Positions 44,776 to 55,807 of a DNA stretch of 64,000 nt are shown here, one piece after another; the first letter of the stretch is position 1, and every line of letters starts with the position of its first letter. The position numbers and the translations under genes are program-made. Source of the DNA: Tetmemena sp. SeJ-2015 (taxonomy: Eukaryota > Ciliophora > Spirotrichea > Sporadotrichida > Oxytrichidae); contig JAJKFJ010021419.1 in NCBI GenBank assembly GCA_027382625.1, positions 23,090 through 87,089 of the forward strand. The letters are read 5' to 3'. Below the pieces are notes generated by a model. The model made no database searches. It was not told the DNA's origin and was given only the letters and a program-made list of their open reading frames with translations.

Positions 44776-46206
44776 ATGACCAGCAAAAAGAAGCAGTGGA
44801 AGAAGGCCATCGACCAGCAAGAACTACTCAAGGATCTTGAGGATTTCAACGCTCAGAAGGCAAAGAAGCAGACCTTGGCTAGCATGAAGGACGAGGACTT
44901 GTTCACAGTCGCCACTAAGAAGCAAGGGAGTCAGGCAGGAAAGAGAAAAACTCAAGAGAGACAGATTCAAGGAGAAGCAGTAGAACTACACCAGCACCAC
45001 AGAGGAGACCCTACTCAAGCGCCATCTTCAGAAACTCCAAAATAAATAAGCACACCCACCCGTGCAAAAGAAGAAGGATAAGTCAATAATAAGTTGAGTT
45101 GAGATAGTTTGAAATATGTAGGATAAGGATGAAGACGATGATGATTTGGACATTTGGAATGACAAAGCACCCAAGCCTGCTAAGCCTCAGAGCTTTAGAG
45201 AAAAAGTCTTCGTTCATTGCAATTGAGACCACCCCAGCACATGCAGGCAGGGAATTCGACCGCTTCAAGAACTTCAAAAAGAAGAGTCAGGTCAGGACTA
45301 GAGCTGTTGTAGTGCCCTTAGGAGGATAGAGTTACAACCCAAGTGCAAAGGATCACAAGCAAGTAATTGAGCAGGTGGTAGAGAGGGAGAAGGAAGAAGT
45401 AAAGGAGCAGGAACGCATCCTTAGACACCTCCAGCCCCAGCTTTTCAAGGAAGATAAAAAGGCAGAGGAGACTGCAGGCACTTCCAAGCAGAGCAAAGTT
45501 AAGGCCACTATTGATGAACAGAGTGACTAGGAAGAGGAAGAAGATAGCGAGGGTGATGGAGTTGAGATTACAAATGAAGCTGTGGATAGAGATAGAAGAC
45601 TCACCAAGCAGCAGAAGACACAGAGACTGCTGAAGAGGTTACAGTAGTAGGAAAAGCTTAAGATTAGGGAGCGCGAGAAGTTCGAGAAGAGCTTTGACAG
45701 ACTCAAGCAATATGAGAACGAGGATGAGAACATCCGCAGACGCATGGTGAAAAACGTCAAGCGCAGACTAAGAGAGCAGCAGCAAGAGAAACAGCTGCAA
45801 GAGGCAGTTGGAGTTGTCACCAAACCAGGATAGATTGGAAGGTACAAGTATAAGATGAAGAAGATCGATTTCTAGACTGAGGAAGAGCTTGCTCCTATAA
45901 ATAATGCACTCTATTATTATGATAATTATTAATCATAATCTTAGACAATTGAGATCTAAGGGCCCTGCTGACTTGCTTCTAGATAGATATGACTCGATAT
46001 TCAGGCGTAGACTACTGGAGCCTGATGAACCTCTCAACTCAGACAAAAAGAGAGAGAGAAAGATGAAGTTCAAGTGGCACAACTCTCAGGGAGGGAAAGG
46101 AGCTGAGAAGCTAGACAAGAAGAACAAGTTCAGGAAGAACGAGAATGCAAAGAGAATATATATTTTTATATACTATGAGTTTTATTTTCTACAAAGAAGG
46201 GTATGA
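44776..46206 (+). CDS. NOP53: NOP53-like ribosome biogenesis factor
   Basis: NOP53 (GLTSCR2/PICT1) is a nucleolar 60S assembly factor that recruits the exosome helicase Mtr4. ATG at 44776 (MTSKKKQWKKAIDQQELL). Recognisable parts: LKRHLQKLQNK, DLDIWNDKAP, the family motif GGQSYNPSAKDHKQ at about 45318-45360, a charged helical region, and the C-terminal RSKGPADLLLDRYDSIFRRR followed by a Lys/Arg-rich end. Two IESs are resolved by pointers (45083-45127 and 45906-45939). One single-base break occurs near 44950. The final residues before TGA 46204-46206 are AT-rich and may be beyond the true end. Confidence 0.85.
45083..45127. other. IES in NOP53 with AGGATAAG pointer
   Basis: AGGATAAG at 45075-45082 and 45120-45127. 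Removing the 45-bp unit joins KKKDK to DEDDDDLDIWN in frame and deletes a TGA. Confidence 0.88.
45906..45939. other. IES in NOP53 with ATAAT pointer
   Basis: ATAAT at 45901-45905 and 45935-45939. Removing the 34-bp unit joins EELAPIN to NLRQLRSKGP and restores the conserved C-terminal domain. Confidence 0.88.
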
Positions 46207-46521
46207 CGAACGAGCAGATGCTATCTAGCGATCTAATTTTGATTTGAGAGCTCTCCAATCAAACCAGCAGCCTCTAATAAAGTCTCAAATTTAATTAATC
46301 TAACTTTATCGCGTTCATCATTTAAAACTTTCTACTGATCGTGTTCAGATCAAAAGAGGAGAGAAAATAGTTATAAATTTGACATAAAATATAGCTAGTT
46401 GCTCCGAAAATATCCTCTTAAAATAAAAAACTTAATTGATATCTGGGGTTTTTAATTTTGAGAATAAACATGAAATTGAATTAGTTGAAATTTATAATTG
46501 ATTTATAATAGGCTGCGAATA
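46207..46521. other. spacer between NOP53 and PROPPIN genes
   Basis: AT-rich with no supported gene. It probably holds the 3' end of NOP53 and the promoter of the PROPPIN gene. Confidence 0.5.
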
Positions 46522-48137
46522 ATGAACTCCGGCAAAGACGAGATCCTCTATATTGGTTTCAACCAGGACCAAGGCTGCTTCGCCTGCGGCACTCAGAAAG
46601 GCTTTAAGATCTATAACACCTTCCCCTATAAGGACACCTTCAAAAGAGGTAGGTTACTATCCCCATCTATCGCACTATATCCAACTTATCCACTTTTATG
46701 CTTTGGCAGGATTAAGTACTAATTATATAAATAAATTGTGTATGTGAGGATTAAGGAGTTTTGCAACCTATTTCTATTGGAAATTCCAGATATCGTTGTT
46801 CTCTAGCAACTCTGTCTATCTATCCATTTGCCATTATACTCAAAATATTTATCGAGGAAACCCCTTAGTGCATTTTAAGAGCTAATTTGTTTATAGAATT
46901 CGATGGGGGCATCGGGATAGTAGAGATGCTTTTCAGGTGCAATATTTTGGCGCTGGTAGGTGGAGGCTCTCACCCTAAGTTCCCTATGAATAAGGTGCTT
47001 CTATGGGACGACCATCAGTATAAGTGTATTGGTGAACTCTCCTTCAAGTCATTTGTTAAAGCTGTCAAACTCAGGAAAGACAAGTAAGCCAATCTAATTA
47101 ATAAAAAGTGGCTGTCATATCTTGAAATGAAGGCATATTATTTAAGACATTAAATGAGGATCCAAAGCGATCTAAATAGCTCTATGAAATCCGATATTGT
47201 GAAGTTAAATTTCTGAGCGTCCTCATCACATCTTCTTTTTTATTCTTCATCAATAGTCTAAATTGTTTCATAGAGTGGTCGTGGTGCTGGAAAACAGGAT
47301 ATATGTCTATAACTTTGCAGACTTGAGACTAATCGATGCAATTGACACTTGCTTCAACCCTAAGGGCATATGCGCTCTCTCGGCAGATCCCAATTTATCA
47401 GTACTAGCAACGCCTGAAAAAACTAAGGGACAAGTTAGAGTCAACGTATACGAACGCAACAATTCATTCGTCATCCTAGCACATCAGATGATTAATTGTA
47501 CTTCATATAGCATTAGCATATTATCAGAGCTCGTTGAGTTGCATGGCACTAAACTTCGCAGGTACACTACTCGCAACCGCCTCAGATAAAGGTACGCTGA
47601 TCAGAATCTTCTCGACTGAGGACGGTTCTCCGTTGCAAGAGGTGCGCAGAGGTAGTGATAAAGCAGAGATCTATTCAATCGCCTTTGACAAGAACTCTCA
47701 CTGGATTGCTTGTTCCAGTGACAAGGGCACTATTCATATATTCCACGTCACCAAGACAATGAACCGCATCTAGCTCTCAGATGAAAATAAGGATGATGAA
47801 GATTAAATGAAGGCAGGCAATAGCGCATTTGATGATAAAGAGGACGCTAAGAAAGCTGCTAAGAACTCCAAGCACGCGTAAGTACTTTGATTAAAGCCAC
47901 ACCAGTAAACCTAAATCTGCTTATAGGTTATCGTTTATGAAGAAACTACTGCCTAAGTATTTCGACAGCGAGTGGAGTTATGCTCAGTTTAGAGTCCCCG
48001 ATGGCAAAGCACTTTGCGCCTTCAATGATGATGGCAGTACTCTAATTGCAGTAACGACTGATGGGTCTTACTACTTGGCTGATATTCCGAAGAAGAAGGG
48101 AGACTGCGTTCAAAAGTCTCACATCAAGCTCTCGTGA
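46522..48137 (+). CDS. PROPPIN (WIPI/Atg18-like) WD-repeat protein
   Basis: PROPPINs bind PI3P/PI(3,5)P2 and act in autophagosome formation. ATG at 46522 starts [20 protein letters not shown]. Then [107 protein letters not shown] and [14 protein letters not shown] follow in the family order. The canonical lipid-binding FRRG is degenerate here ([16 protein letters not shown]). Three GT-AG introns (46649-46896, 47084-47273, 47878-47926) and one IES (47488-47527) interrupt it. The spliced frame is intact to TGA 48135-48137. The closest human types would be WIPI3/4, by eye only. Confidence 0.9.
46649..46896 (+). other. PROPPIN intron 1 (248 bp)
   Basis: GTAGGT...TTATAG. Removal joins FKR-EFDGGIG. 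It is unusually long for this genome and might itself contain an IES. Confidence 0.8.
47084..47273 (+). other. PROPPIN intron 2 (190 bp)
   Basis: GTAAGC...TCATAG. Removal joins [12 protein letters not shown]. Confidence 0.8.
47488..47527. other. IES in PROPPIN with ATCAG pointer
   Basis: ATCAG at 47483-47487 and 47523-47527. The 40-bp unit lacks GT-AG ends; removal joins ILAHQ to SSLSCMALN in frame. Confidence 0.9.
47878..47926 (+). other. PROPPIN intron 3 (49 bp)
   Basis: GTAAGT...TTATAG. Removal joins SKHA to [12 protein letters not shown]. Confidence 0.85.
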
Positions 48138-48638
48138 AGAGCTCGCAAAGGGTTTATAAAACACTCACTCTATCATCTGTCTGTTATTAATCGCAAATAT
48201 TGGACTTTATAAATAAGGTTAGTAATGTAATCTAAATTCTCACCTGATAAACCTCTAAAATTGTTTTCTAATCCTTGTATTAGCTTTAATTTCTAACAAC
48301 CATTAAGATTATTGCCCAATAAGATTTTAATGTGAGATTCTTTCAATTAATTAAAGACCGAGAAGATAGAATAAGTTTCCATATATTCGGTTAATGTTCA
48401 ATGATTTAGATTTTCAATTTATGATATAAATATAGACACATCTAATGTATTTAGAATAATATATTCATGAGAAAATATAAGGAATTAATTTTCTTATGAA
48501 TATTGGTTGCTCTCTCATTTAAAATGAAATGGGAGGGCATCCGTTAATTTCCAACTTAAATAATTGAGTGATGAAGTAATTTGCAAATTTAAAACGAATT
48601 AAAGATGGTTTCAGTAATTCATTTTAAAAGCTTGATGC
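48138..48638. other. AT-rich spacer
   Basis: No supported gene; ends at the paired hairpins described next. Confidence 0.5.
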
Positions 48639-48696
48639 CTCTCGATTGAGTAGAAGACTCAATCGAGAGTATTTGGACCGACCTTGTATGTCGGTC
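48639..48696. repeat. two adjacent perfect hairpins with 7-nt loops
   Basis: CTCTCGATTGAG (48639-48650), loop TAGAAGA, CTCAATCGAGAG (48658-48669); then GACCGAC (48676-48682), loop CTTGTAT, GTCGGTC (48690-48696). Both stems are perfect, GC-richer than the surroundings, and only six bases apart. Function unknown. Confidence 0.8.
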
Positions 48697-48794
48697 AAGA
48701 AATAGAAAAATTAATTAAGAAAATAGAAAGGTAACTTGCTCTATGGAAAACTCCTACAAAACGATACGAGCATCTTCAGTCATGCACTGCTCAG

Positions 48795-49320
48795 AGTAAA
48801 CGAGAGTTCGTCCTCCTTTTTTGTATTTAAGCAGCATGGATTTACCTAAAACTAAGACGCAGTTTCAGCTGGTACTCTAAATGTGAGGAAGAATTAGAGA
48901 AGCTAAGTGACCTTTGAATCACTCGCAAGCGATGCAGAGGAGACTCATGAGAGCTTTATTAACAAAAAGTATCCCTAGGCTCGAGAGAGAATGGAAAGAA
49001 TTAAGATTAAAAGACGAGCTCTCTAAAGAAAATGGCAAAGCTAAGAAATATAAAATGTATTGTAAGCCTCTGCAACTCGTCCATGCTTACTTACTTAAGA
49101 TTGGGTAAAGCTGACTGAAGTAATGATCGCAAAAGTACACAACAAAGAACTTAAGGAGGTAATGAAGCAAGCAAGACACAACTCACTCAATACGAAAGCA
49201 ATCTCTAGGATCTTAGAGGAAGAAACTCACATCAGACAAAACAATATCTCAGTTCGCTTTTCAGCAGAATTACCACAAAAGCCAAATTTAATTTAAACTA
49301 AAGAATTTTACCCAAAAATA
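48795..49320 (+). CDS. QHGF family copy 4, N-terminal domain missing
   Basis: Encodes VFKQHGFTQNQDAVSAG, then TFESLASDAEETHESF, ARERMERIKIKRRALQRKWQ and VMIAKVHNKELKEVMKQARH. The KQHGF start, the DAEE segment and the RM..I......L..KW helix line up with copies 5-7. The first domain (FNRRL...SVR) is not found upstream, where the hairpins and AT-rich DNA lie, so this copy is truncated or its first segment is elsewhere. The frame is open ~170 codons from 48795 without TGA. The 3' limit is unclear. Confidence 0.55.
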
Positions 49321-49878
49321 TCTCTAGTAGCTATATTTATATGTATTGAAAAACTAATTGCGCACACAGAGTTAAGTCAGTTATATTATTTTTTAATTAT
49401 TAATTAAACTCTAATCTAAAGTATAATTCAAAAAGTTTTTGCTATAATTTATAGCTACAATATGCTGAATATTACGAATCTAACAACTATAAGAAGCTAT
49501 TATCTGTTTGAGATTTCATTTTGTATGGAATTCGAATAAAGGCCATTTAATTTAAAGAAACTTAGAACTTTAAGTATTTTTCTTAAAATAGTCTATTTTA
49601 AAAAAAGAATAAGAATAATCAGAGCAATTTTTTATAGTAAAAATTAGAAATTTTTTGAAATCTCATTTATGATTTAAAAAACCTTGTTCACAATCAAACC
49701 TTAAAAGTCAAAAATAACGTCCATTTTTAAAAATATTTTTCGTCTTTAAAATTAAAGCGAGAATGATTAAAATTATATTATTTTTGCAATAGAGTAAGTT
49801 TCATAAATTTGAGTGAAATTCAAGATGGACTATAAATTCTGGGTTAACAGAAAGTTTATAATTAAAATATCAAATCTG

Positions 49879-51640
49879 ATGTAAAGAGCTCATCACTTCA
49901 ATAGTGAGTTTGAGAGTACTTACCACAAGGTCTATGAAGACCTGAAAGCTTGTGGCTTCAACCGTCGGCTGCCAGAGGAGATCCTCGAGTGACCATGCTT
50001 CAACATCAGGAGGACAGGAAGCCAAAAACATCTACAAGTCTACTGTGGAGAAAGACTCATCTCATGCGACGCCGAAGTAAAGCCACAGTAGTAGTAGAAG
50101 TTGTCTTGATTCTGGCCAAAGAGCATAAGACATTTTATGTTCGGGCTATAATAAACTCTACCTAAGAAGTTTAAAATTTAAAAATCCTTCAGAGTTATAG
50201 TTTATAAGATGTGCCAAAAAGTTTTTATTTAAAATGTCTGGCGAAGAGCTCTTTACTACCTTAAGTTCAAGCAGCAAAGCTTTGTCCAGAGAAGAGCACT
50301 TCATCACTCGCAACAGTGAGGCCATCTTTGACCCTCTTCCTAATGATACAGAGGAAGTTCCTCAACATTTATTAGAGAGACTGATAAAAGAGGTGAAAAG
50401 AAGGATGGAACGCATTACCAAAGAGAAGAAACATCTCCAATCACTGGGGGAGAGATAATGCTAAACATGCATATTTTAAATATGAATTGAATTAATTTTT
50501 AGAGAGGAGGTATCGGATATATGAACTCAGCCTAGAGTATTCTTTTTCTGAGTGAAAGAGTGAGAGATATAGATGGATACAAGATTGTCGGAATTATAAT
50601 CTTGAAGTAAGAATAGCTTAGATTCAGAATCTTGAAAAGTGGAAGAGATGTTGAGGCTTGCAATGTTTATATAAACTTGAAGATAGCTCCTACCTCTCGA
50701 GATAAAGTAAAAGCTAGTCAGATAGTAAGTTGTGCTGATGATAAAAAACTAAATAAGCATATGATAAAATAAGTGACAATGAAAAGATATCTGTTAATTC
50801 TGTTTTAGAGAGAAATACTTTTGCGTTTTCAATAAAATCTTCAAAACTGATCAGCTTCTTATGGAATAAACTAGCTCCGCCATTCAGTAAGCAAATTCTG
50901 CTCACAAAGAAGCTACTAATTCCTCTAAAACTCAATTACTATACTAGATAAGATATCTTGTGCTCTAAAGAGACAGCTTCTGCAAGTGATGAATTAACTA
51001 CTGCTATTCAAATCATTTGTATGAAATAAAGTATGCCCAAAGTGCTTGGAATTCAGTCTTCTAAAAGGAGCTATTTCCCTTCCTTAAAATTTAATTTGTC
51101 CTTCATTTAAATGATTTTGATATTTGAAAAATAGCAGAACAAGAAGTGATTGGATGTGGCTTGCAATACTGTGGAGTTATAGATTCAAAATTTTAATCTC
51201 TTCAAACCTCAAAGTTTTAATCTCCAAATTCAAGGATAGCAAATTAAGAAGTGAGAGAAGAGTATTTTGCTCACTTTCCAACTCTAGTTGAAGGATAGGC
51301 CCTCTCGCTTAGATAGATTAAGCAGCCAACTTAAATCCTAACTTTGATGAATTATACCAATCAAAGCTAGCGATAGACCAATTTCTCTTAAGTCAAAAGT
51401 AAAAATCAATCTCTATGCTATTTTATTTCAATACTTGAAGCCAACTAAGAAACTTTAGAAGCTCTAGCTAATACTTTCGCACTCTCTCAAAGAAAAAAAT
51501 TTAGCTTCAATATTTTTAAGAGAGAGTAAATGAGCTCTGAAGCTAGCAAGCCTATAGTTAGATACCTCCAGTCCCTATCTGAAGATAATTCATTTATGGT
51601 GGAGATCATCATTAAATCCAAAATTCTAAATGCTTGAGGA
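49879..51640 (+). CDS. QHGF family copy 5 (in-frame TGA at codon 38)
   Basis: The ATG at 49879 gives 37 codons (ending CGFNRRLPEEILE), TGA at 49990-49992, then PCFNIRRTGSQKHLQVYCGE in the same frame. A frame break follows near 50090-50230. The QHGF-type domain resumes at about 50234 (LFTTLSSSSKA, HFITRNSEAIFDPLPNDTEE, RLIKEVKRRMERITKEKKHL). An IES (50456-50505) is followed by RGGIGYM and a decayed tail. At 51470-51640 comes ANTFALSQRKKFSFNIFKRE and LQSLSEDNSFMVEIII. The first 230 bp are about 90% identical to copy 6. Several breaks suggest it is no longer intact. Confidence 0.55.
50456..50505. other. IES in copy 5 with AGAGA pointer
   Basis: AGAGA at 50451-50455 and 50501-50505. Removing the 50-bp AT-rich unit joins GER to GGIGYMN, the same place as the IES in copy 7. 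Confidence 0.75.
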
Positions 51641-51744
51641 CTCTAAATGTACTTCCTCATATTCCTAGTGTAGCTAACATAAAATGTGAAGTTGAGAAGC
51701 GTAGTAGAGTCATGGCTTTCAAAGCTTAGGAAAACTTATCTCGG

Positions 51745-52314
51745 ATCAAGGATGAGTGATTAATGAGCTGGTTATTAAATTATCAATTTAAAGTTATATT
51801 TTAAAAGAGTTAACTTTAAGATTATAGAATATTTTGATAAAATGATAGAATTAAATATTTAATTTTAGTATTAGTTATTAAATTGAAATTTTACTTGTTT
51901 ATTTAAATATTTAATCACCTTTGTAATCGAAATAAATGATAAAATTGCTTGAGTTTTAATTTTTATTTTAGACAATCATTGTCTACATTTTACAATTAAC
52001 TTACAGCTTCATGTTGAACTATATGGGGAAGGAGTCAAAAAATAAAAATTAACTACAAATTTAGCTTTAATTTAAGGAAGTAACAAAATTAATGGCTAGA
52101 TTTTTCTTCCTAATTAGAAATTTATGAATAATATAAGCTCAATGAAAAAATTAATGTTTAAAATTTTCATAGATTATTCAAAGATGGATGAAAATTAGAA
52201 TATATTAAATAATTATAAAGAGATATCTATTAAAAATTAGCGAGAGGGTGCTACTGAATCAAGATTTAAGTTATTAAAATGAATTCAGACAGAGAGCACT
52301 ATATATTTTATAAT
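51745..52314. other. AT-rich spacer
   Basis: No supported gene or RNA; very A/T-rich. Confidence 0.5.
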
Positions 52315-52813
52315 ATGGTTCGAATACGAATGCAGAATCGGGGGTAAGAGATATTTAATCAAGTTTTAAACTAGGAAGGCAGAGTGGTCCTCATGATCAG
52401 CTGGTACTGGAATCGGATTTGTTTAAATATAATACGGGCTCGAATCCCACTTATTAAAAACTTATTTAAATTTAAAAATTAACGATTATTCTGATAACTA
52501 ATAACAAATCATATCATCCTTAGATAGCCAAGAATAGCATTTGTGAACATATCCAATGCGAGATCTCAAATAAGACAATTAGCAGCTGCTTGGAAATCGG
52601 GAAAGACCTATTACGACTGAAATCCTCTCAAGTGGAAAAATGTCCAAAACAATTGTAGATAATTATAGGTAGCCGCGCTCCATTACCGATAGCAATTAAA
52701 ACTCATAGCATTAAATTATCGTTACTGGGTGGAGTGTAATAATTAAACAAATGGGTTATTTTATTAATCTCTTTTTTTTACAACCCTCGATCATGTATTC
52801 GTATTCGAGCCAT
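52315..52813. repeat. 20-bp inverted repeats flanking a B-box-like motif
   Basis: ATGGTTCGAATACGAATGCA (52315-52334) and, inverted, TGTATTCGTATTCGAGCCAT (52794-52813) match at 18 of 20 positions. Between them, GGGCTCGAATCCC (about 52436-52448) resembles a tRNA B box and follows an AGAGTGG motif, but no tRNA fold is found. Confidence 0.6.
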
Positions 52814-52901
52814 AATTATCTATATGAGAGCAATTTAAATATTCATGTTTTATTAAGTAAAATAGATGCATTGATTGTAGAATTAAAATATTAAAATTCT
52901 G

Positions 52902-54990
52902 ATGGAAAGAACTCATCACTTTAATAGTGAGTTTGAGAGTACTTACCACAAAGTCTATTAAGATCTGAAAGCTTGTGGCTTCAACCGTCGGCTGCCAGAG
53001 GAGATCCTCGAGTGACCATGCGTCAACATCAGAAGGACAGAAAGCCAAAAACATCTTCAAGTGTTCTGTGGCAACAGGCTCATCTCATTCGACGCCGAAG
53101 TAAAGCCACAGAAAGTTGTAGAGGCTGTTCTGATACTAGCTAGAGAGTTTGAAGCGGTTTCTGTCAGAGCAGACTCGCCTGAATAAACTCAACCCCAAGA
53201 TATATTCCATTTGAAAAACTCAAATATTTAAAGTTTATAAGATGAAGGATAAAGTTTTTATTTTCCTGCAGAAACACAGGGTGGCGCCAGACCAAGAAAG
53301 CATTTCTTCTCGAGATTTGAGCAGCATGGCTTTTATGAGGTGCACGCTTCATCTACTGAGGAGAGGCACTTCATTAAAAGCAAAAAGAGAACACCTTCGA
53401 CGCTGTAGAAGGAGATGCGCAAGAGTTTGAGCAGCATGATTGGGAGAGACTGGCTTTTGAAGGGAAACAGAGGATGGTTGCTGTAGTTACTGAGAAGAAT
53501 CGTCTCAAGTCAGAATGGAAGAATTATTCAATGGATAAGAATGATTCAATCATTGATTCAATTAATTTTGAGGGTAGTGGGCATCACCATGCGAATCCTG
53601 AAATTTCCTTTCCTGAGAGGACAATTCTTTGACAGACTCATCTCACAGGAAGAGTTACAGCAGAGGAGAGAAGAAAAGAAGAGTTTGAGGAAACTTAAGA
53701 TGGTCAAGAAAACTTCATCTAGCCCTAAAATATAACTAATTTCTTTTTACTAATGGAAATATCTAGTCAAAGTTTGAAGAAGAGACGGTCTAGGTAAAGA
53801 GCGGAGAGTTTTAAGGCCAGGAGGATAACTAAGCTAACTTGAAAGTCCCACCCCTAGCTAGAAAAATTTTTGACCTTGATAGAATTTAAAAAAAAATTTC
53901 AAGAGCTCCAGGAGTCTCATACATTGGTTAAGCATCTCTTGCTTAAAAAAACTAGCTTAGAGAAGTCCTAACTAGTTTAAAAGGACAAGTCGATTTAAGT
54001 TTCATCAAGTTTTTAGCCCTTAATCGTGAACGTCCAGACCAATTCCAGATTTGAGAAAAAGAGTTCGATGAGAGTGAGATTTAGGAAGTACCAGCAGGAT
54101 CAAAGATAAATTCTCAAGCAGAAATTAAATGAGAACTTCAAGCTCTTAACTATCTGCAATCTGATTTGGAAGCTGTAAGCTCCCTTCCTCCACTCAGTTA
54201 AGCTTAGCTTCCTGATCAAGAAACTCAAGAAGAATCTAAGTTCCAAAGGATATTTATCTTGACAGGCTTAGCAGATTTACAATTACGGAAGCAAGCCTAG
54301 AGGAAGTTTCAAAAATAAATTCATCAAGAACAATGCTTCACCCTTTGTGATAAGGCTTAAAAGAACCTCAAAAACTAGAGCCACTACCTTCGCACTCAGG
54401 CAAAGTTATAATGTTAGATTTTATTTCCTTAAAAAAAGTGAGCGACCTTAGACATCAGTAAGCTCAGAGAAGGAATCCTTCGGCCTTTGTCTCTTCGAAG
54501 CCATCTAGAAGAGATAAAAAGGATTAAAGCCCAAAAATTTAAGACAGATCTAAAAAAAAAGGAGCCCAAAAATTATTTTGAGATTCCCTTTTGGGAGCTA
54601 GCTTGATTAAGCATGAAAGGCAACAAAAGAAAGAGTCTTGGATATCTTAATGAGAAAGGCTTATCTAGGCTCAACGATGAGAGATGAAGAATTAAAGCAG
54701 GCAACTACTAAAAAAGTAAATGCTTTTTTTAATGAGAGTAATTTTGGTTTGAGTGGAAAAGGTAGGTGTCTCCTGCCAGAAGACAGCACCAAGGCAATCA
54801 CTCGCAGATTTGAAGATAACAAGTGGAGAGTTTGTACTAGAAGGAGATCAAGAAGCCTTATCAAAAATAAAGGAACGTAGGGATCAGGTTTGAGTAGGAT
54901 GTGAGGGTTTTAAGAGGAGTGAGGAGTGATGAGTAAGTTAGATGAGAGCTCTATTAAAGATAAAGACATTGTAGTCAAGAGGCTTTTGTT
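52902..54990 (+). CDS. QHGF family copy 6 (in-frame TGA at codon 38)
   Basis: The ATG at 52902 gives 37 codons to CGFNRRLPEEILE, TGA at 53013-53015, then PCVNIRRTESQKHLQVFCGN and EAVLILAREFEAVSVRADSP in the same frame. FEQHGFYEVHASSTEERHF follows at about 53305, a one-base break near 53385, then NTFDAVEGDAQEFEQHDWER. A short AT-rich stretch near 53525-53570 probably is the family IES. NPEISFPER, SGKVIMLDFISLKKVSDLR (about 54400) and RKAYLGSTMRDEELKQATTK (about 54655) mark the C-terminal part. Frames change several times, so the copy looks partly decayed or broken by IESs not resolved here. Confidence 0.55.
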
Positions 54991-55807
54991 GCAAGAATTT
55001 GATAAATCAAGTTCTTGAAGGGTGAGGCAGACTTTGACGAGGAGAGTTTGGTTGAGTAGAAGCCTTAGAGCTCTTAATAGATGGTTTAATAGTCAATTAA
55101 GACTTTATTTTAAAAGAGTTTATTCTCTGATTAAGAAAAATTCTAATGGATAAAAATTAAAAATAATTATAATAGATATTTTCAATTTTGGTCATTGGAA
55201 ATTTAATTTTTTAAATAGTTTTAAGTACCAATTTTATAAATCTTAAGGAGAACTTTATAGATAGAATGAAGTAAAATGAAAATTGAATCTCTAATGCAAT
55301 TTTTTAAAATATCAATTACTAAGAGTGTTTTAGTAAATGAATTCATTTGCAGGGTAGCCTCGCTATCATAAGATTAATGAGAAGATTAATTCTAAATCTG
55401 TAAATATGAAATCAATAGAGCTGCGTTTGCTTCACACACATTATTGTTCATGGTAAAGGTTAAATAGAAATCTGTTGATCGCATTACATGAAAAGAGGTT
55501 CTCATTTATCATAGAACATTCTTTTTCAGAGATGTTTTCTTATTTCACTTTGAGCACTTATGAATGATCATCTTGGAAGAGAACTAGTTTAATGGCTACT
55601 CTTCATTTAGTGTGAGTCTTTATTTATATTTTCAGTGTTTTAAAATTATGCTAAAGTTACCTCCTATTCAACTACTATGAATGAATATTATAGATAAGTG
55701 ATTAAGCAATTATTTAAATGCTAGAAATTTGCAACAATCAAATATATTTTAATTCATGATTTAAATCGATAAGCTAATAAATTACTAGATTTTATTAGAA
55801 ATAATGA

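Noticed and set aside
52375..52455. tRNA-Leu/Ser-like sequence with A- and B-box resemblance
   Set aside because: Acceptor, D and anticodon stems do not pair; kept only as a B-box-like motif in the repeat.
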